From contig JAGPBG010000096.1 in the NCBI GenBank assembly GCA_018063485.1, positions 1-7,588 on the forward strand: a DNA stretch of 7,588 bases, in the 5' to 3' direction. This DNA comes from Cypionkella sp. (GTDB lineage Bacteria; Pseudomonadota; Alphaproteobacteria; Rhodobacterales; Rhodobacteraceae). Both the position numbers and the translations under genes were made by a program. Shown piece by piece: positions 1 through 5,319 of this stretch. Within the stretch, counting starts at the first letter, position 1. Each line of letters opens with the position of its first letter. A model generated the notes under the pieces. The model saw nothing but the letters and a program-made list of their open reading frames with translations. It was not told the origin of the DNA and made no database searches.

Positions 1-1889
1 ACGGGCCAGAGGGCGGCGATCACCGCCTCGGCCAGATCGGAATATTGCTTGGCGGCCTCGAACCCGTCAATCAGCCCGCGCAGGTGATGCACGCCGATAC
101 GAAAGTGCCATTCCTTCATCCAGCGCCTTGCATCATCCAATCGGGCCTCATAATCGCGCGCAACCTCCAGCCGTTTGGCAAGATCGGCTGTCAGGCCCGC
201 GCGTCCGGGCCATGCGGCGAAGAACGTCCCGCCGATCACGGCGTCCAGAACCGCCGAATTGCGCGAAAGATAAAGCGCAAGGGTGGGCGAGGTGGCGGCA
301 ATATCAATGATCAGATCAACAAGGCTGGGATTGGCCTCGAACAGCGAGAGAATCTGCACCCCCGAAGGCAGGCCAGACAGGAATCCATCAAAAGTCACCA
401 AGGCCTCTTGCGGACAGGCGGCGCGTTGGAGCCGTTTCAAAAGCATCGGGCGCAGGCGGCGAAAGATGGTCTGGGCACGATTCGAGCGCAGCGCCGGGTA
501 TGAGGACCAGCCCGCGACGATTGAGCGCGCCTCTTCGGATAATTCCGGGCCGTCCTCGACAGCCGAAGGGGCGAAGAAGTCTTTGGTCAGGGTATCGGTG
601 CGGGTGAGACGATCCAAGAGACCGGCGCGAAAATCGGCATCGGTTTGGCCGCAAAAGGCGGCGATGCGGGCCACACCCTGGGCGGTGAAGGGCATGTCAT
701 GGGTTTGCGCATCGTTGACCATTTGCAGCCGATGTTCCACTTCGCGATGGGCGCGGTAAAGGGTGGACAGCTCTTGCGCGGTGCTGTCTGGCACCCAGCC
801 TTTGGCAGCAAGCGCCGTCAAGCCGCCCAAGGTGGTGCGCGAACGCAGTGATGGATCACGCCCCCCGGCGATGAGTTGGCGGGTTTGGGTGAAAAACTCG
901 ATCTCGCGGATACCGCCCTGACCAAGCTTCATATTGTGGCCCTCAACCGTCAGCGGCCCATTGAGGCCACGATGTTCGCGAATGCGCAGGCGCATGTCAT
1001 GAGCGTCTTGGATAGCTGCGAAATCAAGATGTTTGCGCCAGACGAACGGCGTAAGCATATGCAAAAACCGGTTGCCCGCCGCGATATCACCGCCGCAGGG
1101 GCGCGCCTTGATATAGGCCGCACGCTCCCATGTGCGGCCAACGCTTTCATAATAGGTTTCTGCGGCGGCCATGGACAGGCACACGGGTGTTACGGCGGCA
1201 TCGGGGCGCAGACGCAGATCGGTGCGAAAGACATAGCCCTCGGAAGTCAGATCATTGAGCATCGCCGCCATCTTGCGGGTGACGCGGATAAAGGCAGCGC
1301 GGGCCTCGTGCGCCTGATCGGGGTAGCGGGACTCATCAAACAGGCAAATCAGGTCGATATCAGAGGAGTAGTTCAACTCCCCAGCCCCCATCTTGCCCAT
1401 CGCCAGCGCCACCATGCCACCAGCGGTTTCAGCATCATCGGCGGTAGCGCCGGGAAGTTTGCCGCGGCGGATTTCCTCGGCGACAAGGCGTTTCATTGCC
1501 AGATCAACAGCGCGGTCGGCCAGATCGGTCAGAACGCCGGTGACCTGCATCAGATCCCAGACGCCGCCAAGATCGGCCAGCGCAGCGAGCAGGGCAAGGC
1601 GGCGTTTGGCGATGCGAAGAGCGGTGGGCAAGCTGTCAATACCGTGATCATCGAGCGCGTTCAACTCGGTAGCGGCGGCGGACTCGGGATCGGTTGACAG
1701 CGCCTCACGCAGCCAAACGGCCTCGCGCTGCATCTGGCTGCGCAAAAAAGGGCTGCATCCGGCGGTGTTGGCAACAAGTTGCCTCAGTTCCGGGGCAAAA
1801 TCGGCGAAAACACCGGCAACTTCGGCGGCGATGGCCGGATCGAAGGCGATGGGCTGGCGGATAAGCCGCGAGGCAAAGGGCGTGTTCAT
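1..1889 (-). CDS. glnE: Glutamine synthetase adenylyltransferase / adenylyl-removing enzyme GlnE, N-terminal 629 residues (runs off the left edge)
   Basis: GlnE attaches AMP to glutamine synthetase and removes it again by phosphorolysis, switching ammonia assimilation in response to PII proteins and glutamine. The minus-strand frame is open from the ATG at 1889 to the left edge. Seen in the translation: the first nucleotidyltransferase module (the adenylyl-removing half) with GKMGAGELNYSSDIDLICLF and the metal-binding pair D177/D179; RTDLRLRP around D224; and GQGGIREIEFFTQ around 323-335. The linker and the start of the second module follow from about residue 470 (SGVQILSLFEANPSLVDLI). Family members are about 920-990 residues, so the C-terminal adenylylation domain lies outside the window; this is a window cut, not a broken gene. 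The start places the DxD pair close to where E. coli GlnE has it. No Shine-Dalgarno precedes this ATG. It is divergent from the deacylase gene. Confidence 0.95.
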   Translation of the reverse strand, partial: MNTPFASRLIRQPIAFDPAIAAEVAGVFADFAPELRQLVANTAGCSPFLRSQMQREAVWLREALSTDPESAAATELNALDDHGIDSLPTALRIAKRRLALLAALADLGGVWDLMQVTGVLTDLADRAVDLAMKRLVAEEIRRGKLPGATADDAETAGGMVALAMGKMGAGELNYSSDIDLICLFDESRYPDQAHEARAAFIRVTRKMAAMLNDLTSEGYVFRTDLRLRPDAAVTPVCLSMAAAETYYESVGRTWERAAYIKARPCGGDIAAGNRFLHMLTPFVWRKHLDFAAIQDAHDMRLRIREHRGLNGPLTVEGHNMKLGQGGIREIEFFTQTRQLIAGGRDPSLRSRTTLGGLTALAAKGWVPDSTAQELSTLYRAHREVEHRLQMVNDAQTHDMPFTAQGVARIAAFCGQTDADFRAGLLDRLTRTDTLTKDFFAPSAVEDGPELSEEARSIVAGWSSYPALRSNRAQTIFRRLRPMLLKRLQRAACPQEALVTFDGFLSGLPSGVQILSLFEANPSLVDLIIDIAATSPTLALYLSRNSAVLDAVIGGTFFAAWPGRAGLTADLAKRLEVARDYEARLDDARRWMKEWHFRIGVHHLRGLIDGFEAAKQYSDLAEAVIAALWP

Positions 1890-1895
1890 CAGGCC

Positions 1896-1924
1896 AGAGT
1901 GCGGCGGCGCGGGGGCGGCGTCAA
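1896..1924 (-). promoter_or_regulatory. Possible glnE promoter giving a near-leaderless transcript
   Basis: On the minus strand TTGACG (1924-1919) is followed after 17 bp by CACTCT (1901-1896). The -35 matches the sigma-70 consensus at five of six positions. The -10 is weak but keeps the important A and final T. A start about 7 bp downstream would fall on or next to the glnE ATG, which fits the absence of a ribosome binding site there. This is inference from sequence only. Confidence 0.25.
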
Positions 1925-1983
1925 TCGGGGTTGAAGCCGGCGTCGAGGCGGGGTTTGATGAGGCAAGTATAAAGGATGGGGCG

Positions 1984-2466
1984 ATGAGCAAGAGTCTGGC
2001 GCGGGTGAAGGCTGCGATTGCGGCGGCGGGTTTGCAAATCGAGTTGCGCGAAATGCCCGGCGAGACCCGCACGGCGGTGCAGGCGGCGTCCGAGGCGGGG
2101 TGCGGGCTGAACCAGATCGTGAAGTCGATCCTGTTTCAAGGGGCACAGAGCGGGCGGCTTTATCTTTTCCTGACGGCGGGCGGCAATCAGGTGGACACCA
2201 GCCGCGCGGCCCGGCTTGCAGGCGAGGCTTTGGAGCGGGCCGATGGGCAGCGGGTGCGCGAGGTGACCGGCTTTGCGATTGGCGGCGTGGCCCCCTTGGG
2301 GCATCTGTCGCCCTTGCCCGTCTGGATTGATCCCGCCCTGCTGGACTTCGCCCGCGTTTGGGCGGCAGCGGGCACGCCCAGACATGTTTTTGCCGTCGAT
2401 CCGGCAGCGTTAAAAGCCGCCATCGGCGCGGTTCCGGGTAATTTTGTGATGATTTCGGCAGAATAA
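1984..2466 (+). CDS. YbaK/ProX-family aminoacyl-tRNA deacylase (trans-editing protein)
   Basis: A 160-residue single-domain protein of the YbaK/EbsC/ProX fold. Members hydrolyse mischarged aminoacyl-tRNAs such as Cys-tRNA(Pro) or Ala-tRNA(Pro), released by synthetases, in the cytosol. Visible family marks are the N-terminal helix ending in NQIVKSILFQ with the conserved lysine K47, a central strand pair LYLFLTAGGNQVD (59-71), the glycine loop GFAIGGVAPLGH (96-107) and a final HVFAVDPAALKAAIGA segment (134-149). The length is normal for the family. The ATG at 1984 is chosen because AAGGA (1972-1976) lies 7 bp upstream and the preceding in-frame residues do not resemble the family. The frame itself stays open back to 1765, under glnE. 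The substrate amino acid cannot be told from sequence: the loop reads GGVAP rather than the GGCSP I recall for E. coli YbaK, so it may belong to a different editing subgroup. Confidence 0.85.
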   Translation: MSKSLARVKAAIAAAGLQIELREMPGETRTAVQAASEAGCGLNQIVKSILFQGAQSGRLYLFLTAGGNQVDTSRAARLAGEALERADGQRVREVTGFAIGGVAPLGHLSPLPVWIDPALLDFARVWAAAGTPRHVFAVDPAALKAAIGAVPGNFVMISAE

Positions 2467-2507
2467 TTAGTATCAGAATCAGCGGCTTGATGGATTATCC
2501 GCGATTT

Positions 2508-2526
2508 ATGTGAAGATCATTTACAT
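2508..2526. promoter_or_regulatory. Operator-like palindrome, distal copy (one mismatch)
   Basis: ATGTGAA-GATCA-TTTACAT is an inverted repeat with 7-bp arms, a 5-bp spacer and one mismatched pair. It matches the proximal palindrome at 2568-2586 in both arms except for that position and starts exactly 60 bp before it. It sits in the spacer between the deacylase gene and the DUF2852 gene. The likely role is binding of a dimeric transcription factor; the factor is not identified. Confidence 0.5.
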
Positions 2527-2532
2527 TACCAC

Positions 2533-2561
2533 TTGATTGGAGCGGCACCAGCACGCATCTT
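2533..2561 (+). promoter_or_regulatory. Possible promoter of the DUF2852 gene
   Basis: TTGATT (2533-2538) and CATCTT (2556-2561) are separated by 17 bp and lie between the two palindromes. Both hexamers are imperfect. Support is mainly positional: no terminator is visible after the deacylase gene, so read-through from upstream is the alternative. Confidence 0.3.
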
Positions 2562-2567
2562 GATTGC

Positions 2568-2586
2568 ATGTGAAAGACATTCACAT
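2568..2586. promoter_or_regulatory. Operator-like palindrome, proximal copy (perfect)
   Basis: ATGTGAA-AGACA-TTCACAT has perfect 7-bp arms around a 5-bp spacer and ends 38 bp before the DUF2852 start codon. It is not a standard CRP site: the TGTGA/TCACA halves are separated by 7 bp rather than 6. A possible sigma-70 promoter (TTGATT 2533-2538, 17 bp, CATCTT 2556-2561) would start transcription close to 2568, so a protein bound here could block initiation. The promoter placement is inference. Confidence 0.55.
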
Positions 2587-2624
2587 CCGGCATGGGGCCG
2601 GAATTTATAATCTGGAGAGTGCCG

Positions 2625-3071
2625 ATGAACACTTATTCGCCTTCCGCCCCCTCTGGCGGTGTCACCTCGTGGTTTAGCCGGGGCGTTGCCTGGCTGGATG
2701 CGCGCGGCAAACTGGCCTGGATCGCCGCAATGGTACTGGGCTTTATCTTTGTCTGGCCGGTTGGCCTGGCAATCCTTGGATATATGATCTGGAGCAAACG
2801 CATGTTTAGAGGATCTTGCGGCCATGACCGCCATTCGCATCGCTGGGCACATCATGGTGCCATGAGGCCTTCGGGCAACACCGCCTTTGACAGCTATAAG
2901 GCCGATATGCTGCGCCGTCTGGAAGATGAGCAAGCGGCGTTCGAGGGCTTTTTGCAGCGTCTGCGCGATGCCAAAGACAAATCCGAATTCGACGCCTTCA
3001 TGGATGACCGCGCCCGTGCGGGCCGCGAAGCCAGCACCGAGCCGAAAGCCGAGGGCAGCGGCGCATATTGA
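2625..3071 (+). CDS. DUF2852 family protein, single membrane anchor with cytosolic helical tail
   Basis: A 148-residue protein of the DUF2852 family, which has no established function. One hydrophobic segment, roughly residues 30-56 (LAWIAAMVLGFIFVWPVGLA onward), is followed by YMIWSKRM. A linker rich in potential metal ligands comes next (C65, H67, H70, H72, H76, H77). The charged C-terminal half starts at SGNTAFDSYKADMLRRLEDE (83-102) and continues with FLQRLRDAKDKSEFDAFM, the conserved core of the family and likely an amphipathic or coiled-coil helix. The ATG at 2625 is used because GGAG (2614-2617) lies 7 bp upstream; an earlier in-frame start at 2592 lacks such a site and adds residues unlike the family. 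The gene appears monocistronic, with an operator-bearing spacer before it and a terminator 22 bp after the stop. Confidence 0.85.
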   Translation: MNTYSPSAPSGGVTSWFSRGVAWLDARGKLAWIAAMVLGFIFVWPVGLAILGYMIWSKRMFRGSCGHDRHSHRWAHHGAMRPSGNTAFDSYKADMLRRLEDEQAAFEGFLQRLRDAKDKSEFDAFMDDRARAGREASTEPKAEGSGAY

Positions 3072-3093
3072 GGCCAAAGCCTGGCACGACATC

Positions 3094-3128
3094 ACGCCGC
3101 CCGGACAACCGGGCGGTGTTTTTGTTTG
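3094..3128 (+). terminator. Rho-independent terminator after the DUF2852 gene
   Basis: A perfect 8-bp stem CCGCCCGG (3097-3104) / CCGGGCGG (3109-3116) with an ACAA loop extends to 11 bp (3094-3119) by one G-U and two further pairs. It runs straight into a T-rich tract TTTTTGTTT (3119-3127). This is a textbook intrinsic terminator and separates the DUF2852 transcript from bpt. Confidence 0.9.
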
Positions 3129-3159
3129 CGTCAATCGCAGGATTTGTCTGCAAAACGCC

Positions 3160-3188
3160 TTGGCGGATGGCGCAGGGCTTGCTAACCT
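3160..3188 (+). promoter_or_regulatory. Probable bpt promoter
   Basis: TTGGCG (3160-3165), a 17-bp spacer and TAACCT (3183-3188) make a plausible sigma-70 promoter. Transcription would begin near 3195, about 24 nt before the bpt start. An overlapping alternative, TTGCTA (3179-3184) and CCTAAT (3202-3207), would leave almost no leader. A promoter is expected here because a strong terminator lies just upstream. Confidence 0.45.
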
Positions 3189-3218
3189 GTCTTTTGCTTC
3201 CCCTAATCAGCTGGACCG

Positions 3219-4070
3219 ATGCGCCACACCGTCCCGATCGCGCCCCAATTCTATGTGACGGCTCCGCAACCCTGTCCCTATCTGGATGGGCGGATGGAAC
3301 GTAAACTTTTCACGGCCTTGCAGGGCGATCAGGCGCAGAGGTTGAATGACGGGCTGTCCAAACAGGGCTTTCGACGAAGCCAGAACGTGCTTTATCGGCC
3401 GTCTTGCGCAGAGTGTTCGGCCTGTCTGTCAGCGCGGATCAAGGTGGCGGATTTCAAACCCTCACGCACCCAGCGCCGGGTGATGAAAGCAGCGGCGCAT
3501 TTGCGGCGCAATGCCACCAGCCCCTGGGCCACCGAGGATCAGTATGCATTGTTTCGCCGCTATCTCGATGCGCGCCACGCCGATGGCGGCATGGCGGATA
3601 TGGATGTGTTCGAGTTTGCCGCGATGATCGAGGAAACACCAATCAAAAGCCGGGTGGTGGAATACACCCGCCCTGCCCTGCATGGGGAAAGTGGCCGCCC
3701 CTTGGCCGCCGTAAGCCTGACCGATGTGTTCGATGACGGGCTGAGCATGGTTTACAGTTTTTACGATCCCGATCGGGCCGATCTTTCCTTGGGCACCTAT
3801 GCCATTCTGGATCATATTGCGATCGCGCGCGAGGCGGGTCTGCCCTTTGTTTATCTGGGTTACTGGGTGCCGGGCAGCCGCAAAATGGGCTATAAGGCCG
3901 GGTTTTCGGCGGTTGAGATCTATAAGGGCGGCCAGTGGCAACCGCTGGGCGATCCTGCCGACCACCGCACCGAACTGCATCCGCTTTCGGTCGATCCGAT
4001 CTCGGAACAGGTGGCAAAAATCGCCCTGCCCCAACCACGGCCTGACGGCATCAAGGCACGGCCCGAGTGA
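3219..4070 (+). CDS. bpt: Aspartate/glutamate leucyltransferase Bpt (N-end rule aminoacyl-tRNA-protein transferase)
   Basis: Bpt moves leucine from Leu-tRNA to proteins with an N-terminal Asp or Glu, making them substrates for ClpS/ClpAP in the cytosol. The 283-residue length fits the family. The N-terminal ATE domain shows [22 protein letters not shown] (11-32), [14 protein letters not shown] (50-63), the C63-x2-C66-x2-C69 array and QRRVMK (85-90). The C-terminal GNAT-like domain shows [29 protein letters not shown] and [18 protein letters not shown]. The start fits because the conserved N-terminus begins at once; only a weak GGA (3213-3215) lies upstream. The stop overlaps the GTG of the next gene. 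A strict arginyl-transferring ATE is less likely, as the bacterial family with this architecture is the leucyl-transferring one. Confidence 0.93.
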   Translation: MRHTVPIAPQFYVTAPQPCPYLDGRMERKLFTALQGDQAQRLNDGLSKQGFRRSQNVLYRPSCAECSACLSARIKVADFKPSRTQRRVMKAAAHLRRNATSPWATEDQYALFRRYLDARHADGGMADMDVFEFAAMIEETPIKSRVVEYTRPALHGESGRPLAAVSLTDVFDDGLSMVYSFYDPDRADLSLGTYAILDHIAIAREAGLPFVYLGYWVPGSRKMGYKAGFSAVEIYKGGQWQPLGDPADHRTELHPLSVDPISEQVAKIALPQPRPDGIKARPE

Positions 4071-4459
4071 GCGGCGACCGGATGTTTGCGGTAACGCTGA
4101 TCGTGCCAGAGTATGATCCGGCGATCCGGTTCTTTTGCGATGTGATGGGGTTTCATCTGATCGAGGACCGCGATGAGGGCCACAAGCGTTGGGTAACAGT
4201 TGCGCCAGCGGCAGGCGGTTTCAGACTGGTGCTGGCACGGGCTGACAATGACGTGCAGCGCGGCGCAATTGGCAATCAGGGCGGCGGGCGGGTTTGGCTA
4301 TTTCTGCAATGCGATGATTTTGCTGCACTTCACAGGCGGATGCTACTGGCGGGGGTGATCTTTGAGGAAGCCCCGCGCCGTGAGAGCTACGGCACCGTAG
4401 CAGTGTGGCGCGACCCATGGGGCAACCGGTGGGATTTGCTGGAGCCGCACAAAGGCTGA
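4067..4459 (+). CDS. VOC superfamily (glyoxalase/bleomycin-resistance fold) protein
   Basis: A 130-residue single-domain vicinal-oxygen-chelate protein. The first beta-alpha-beta module is [25 protein letters not shown] (from residue 7). The second contains [19 protein letters not shown] and ends in the typical [17 protein letters not shown] (111-127), whose glutamate is a usual metal ligand. The position that often holds the first metal ligand is hydrophobic here, so metal binding and chemistry are uncertain. The GTG at 4067 is chosen because its GTGA overlaps the bpt stop by 4 bp, the usual form of translational coupling; ATG at 4082, directly before the first strand, is a credible alternative. 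The substrate is unknown. Co-transcription with bpt is likely, but a shared pathway is not implied. Confidence 0.8.
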   Translation: MSGDRMFAVTLIVPEYDPAIRFFCDVMGFHLIEDRDEGHKRWVTVAPAAGGFRLVLARADNDVQRGAIGNQGGGRVWLFLQCDDFAALHRRMLLAGVIFEEAPRRESYGTVAVWRDPWGNRWDLLEPHKG

Positions 4460-4719
4460 ATTTCTCAGGGAACCGCGATCTGGCAAACACCTGTCACGTG
4501 GCTGTGAAAAATTCTTTGCCAAGGGCATGGAACATGCAAGGATTTCAGGCACAAATACAAAGGATGTCGCGCGAGCAGATTGTCACTGAGCGAGGCTTGC
4601 AATCAACCCGTTTGATGGCCTGTTGATGGATTGTCACAAATTGCCGAAACTGGACATCTTTTCTCACCACGTCGACAAGGACAACAAGCTCGAACAAGCG
4701 CAGGGAGAGGATCCAACTC
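4460..4719. other. 260-bp spacer upstream of the TRAP permease operon
   Basis: No coding region is supported here. The spacer holds three copies of TGTCAC on the plus strand (4492-4497, 4581-4586, 4632-4637). The last two lie within a repeated 9-mer GATTGTCAC (4578-4586 and 4629-4637), 51 bp apart. No terminator is evident after the VOC gene. The spacer ends in a purine-rich ribosome binding region (4703-4711) for the small permease. Confidence 0.6.
4631..4659 (+). promoter_or_regulatory. Possible promoter of the TRAP permease operon
   Basis: TTGTCA (4631-4636) and ACATCT (4654-4659) are 17 bp apart. Transcription would start near 4667, leaving a leader of about 53 nt before the ATG at 4720. 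The -35 is good and the -10 weak. The hexamer overlaps the repeated GATTGTCAC motif, which could instead be a regulator site. Confidence 0.35.
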
Positions 4720-5319
4720 ATGCAAGCACTCCTGTCGGTGGCGCGCGCCATTGACCGTGTCAACGAGGCAGTCGGCAAGTCGGTCATGTGGCTGATTTTG
4801 GTGGCGGTGCTGGTTTCGGCGGTGAATGCAATCTTGCGCAAGGCATTCAACATGTCATCGAACGCTTGGCTGGAACTGCAATGGTATCTGTTTGGCGCCG
4901 TATTTCTGCTGGCCTCGGCCTATACGCTGAAACAGAACGAGCATATCCGGATCGACATTTTCTATGGCTCGCGCTCGCGGCGCACTCAGCATTGGATTGA
5001 TCTGTTCGGGCATGTGTTTTTCCTGCTGCCATTCGTGACACTGATGTCGGTGATGTTGGTGCCCTATGCCTATAAGGCCTATTCGATTGGTGAGATCTCT
5101 ACCAATGCCGGCGGGCTGATCATCTGGCCCGCGCGGGCGCTGTTGGCGGCGGGGTTCATTTTGCTGACAACGCAGGCGGTGGCGGAAATCATCAAGAAAA
5201 TTGCGGTGATGCGAGGATTGATCGACGATCCGCATCCGTTCATTTCCGTCCATGAAGCAGCCGAAAGAGAGGGTGCGCTTTTGGCGGCCAAGGCTGTTGA
5301 AGGCGAGGGCAAGGAATGA
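4720..5319 (+). CDS. TRAP transporter small permease subunit (DctQ/TakQ type)
   Basis: The small integral membrane subunit of a tripartite ATP-independent periplasmic transporter. It partners the large permease encoded next and a periplasmic binding protein to drive sodium-coupled solute uptake. In 199 residues I see four hydrophobic segments, roughly 20-40, 51-70, 92-117 and 132-155. The DctQ signature is WLELQWYLFGAVFLLASAYTL (50-70) with NEHIRIDIFY (73-82), a pattern characteristic of the TakQ (2-oxo acid / 'mannitol-chloroaromatic') subgroup. A charged C-terminal tail of about 40 residues follows. AGGA (4708-4711) lies 8 bp before the ATG. The stop overlaps the start of the large subunit by 4 bp (ATGA), so the two are co-transcribed and coupled. 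The substrate is not determined by sequence; a 2-oxo acid or related organic anion is the best family-based guess. Confidence 0.92.
   Translation: MQALLSVARAIDRVNEAVGKSVMWLILVAVLVSAVNAILRKAFNMSSNAWLELQWYLFGAVFLLASAYTLKQNEHIRIDIFYGSRSRRTQHWIDLFGHVFFLLPFVTLMSVMLVPYAYKAYSIGEISTNAGGLIIWPARALLAAGFILLTTQAVAEIIKKIAVMRGLIDDPHPFISVHEAAEREGALLAAKAVEGEGKE

Noticed and set aside
876..1697. A 273-codon plus-strand open frame
   Set aside because: It lies antisense to glnE, whose minus-strand frame carries the clear family motifs; the plus-strand translation has no recognisable features.
1..1889. glnE as a truncated pseudogene
   Set aside because: The frame is intact to the window edge; the missing C-terminus is simply outside the window.
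1968..1973. TATAAA upstream of the deacylase as a -10 element
   Set aside because: It overlaps the ribosome binding site, has no -35 at proper spacing, and would start transcription only a few bases before the ATG.
1765..1983. A longer N-terminus for the deacylase starting at 1765
   Set aside because: It would overlap glnE, has no family similarity, and the ATG at 1984 has a proper ribosome binding site.
2568..2586. A CRP or FNR site
   Set aside because: TGTGA and TCACA are 7 bp apart rather than 6, and the sequence lacks the TTGAT-N4-ATCAA pattern of FNR; an unidentified regulator is more honest.
2606..2611. A perfect TATAAT hexamer upstream of the DUF2852 gene
   Set aside because: A start from it would fall within the ribosome binding site about 7 nt before the ATG, and there is no matching -35 at 16-18 bp.
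3462..4034. A 190-codon minus-strand frame inside bpt
   Set aside because: It is a shadow of bpt; the plus-strand frame matches the Bpt family from end to end.
4481..4521. Inverted repeat TGGCAAA ... TTTGCCA after the VOC gene
   Set aside because: Seven-base arms with a 27-nt spacer are expected by chance in a spacer of this length, and no T-run follows, so it is not called a terminator or operator.
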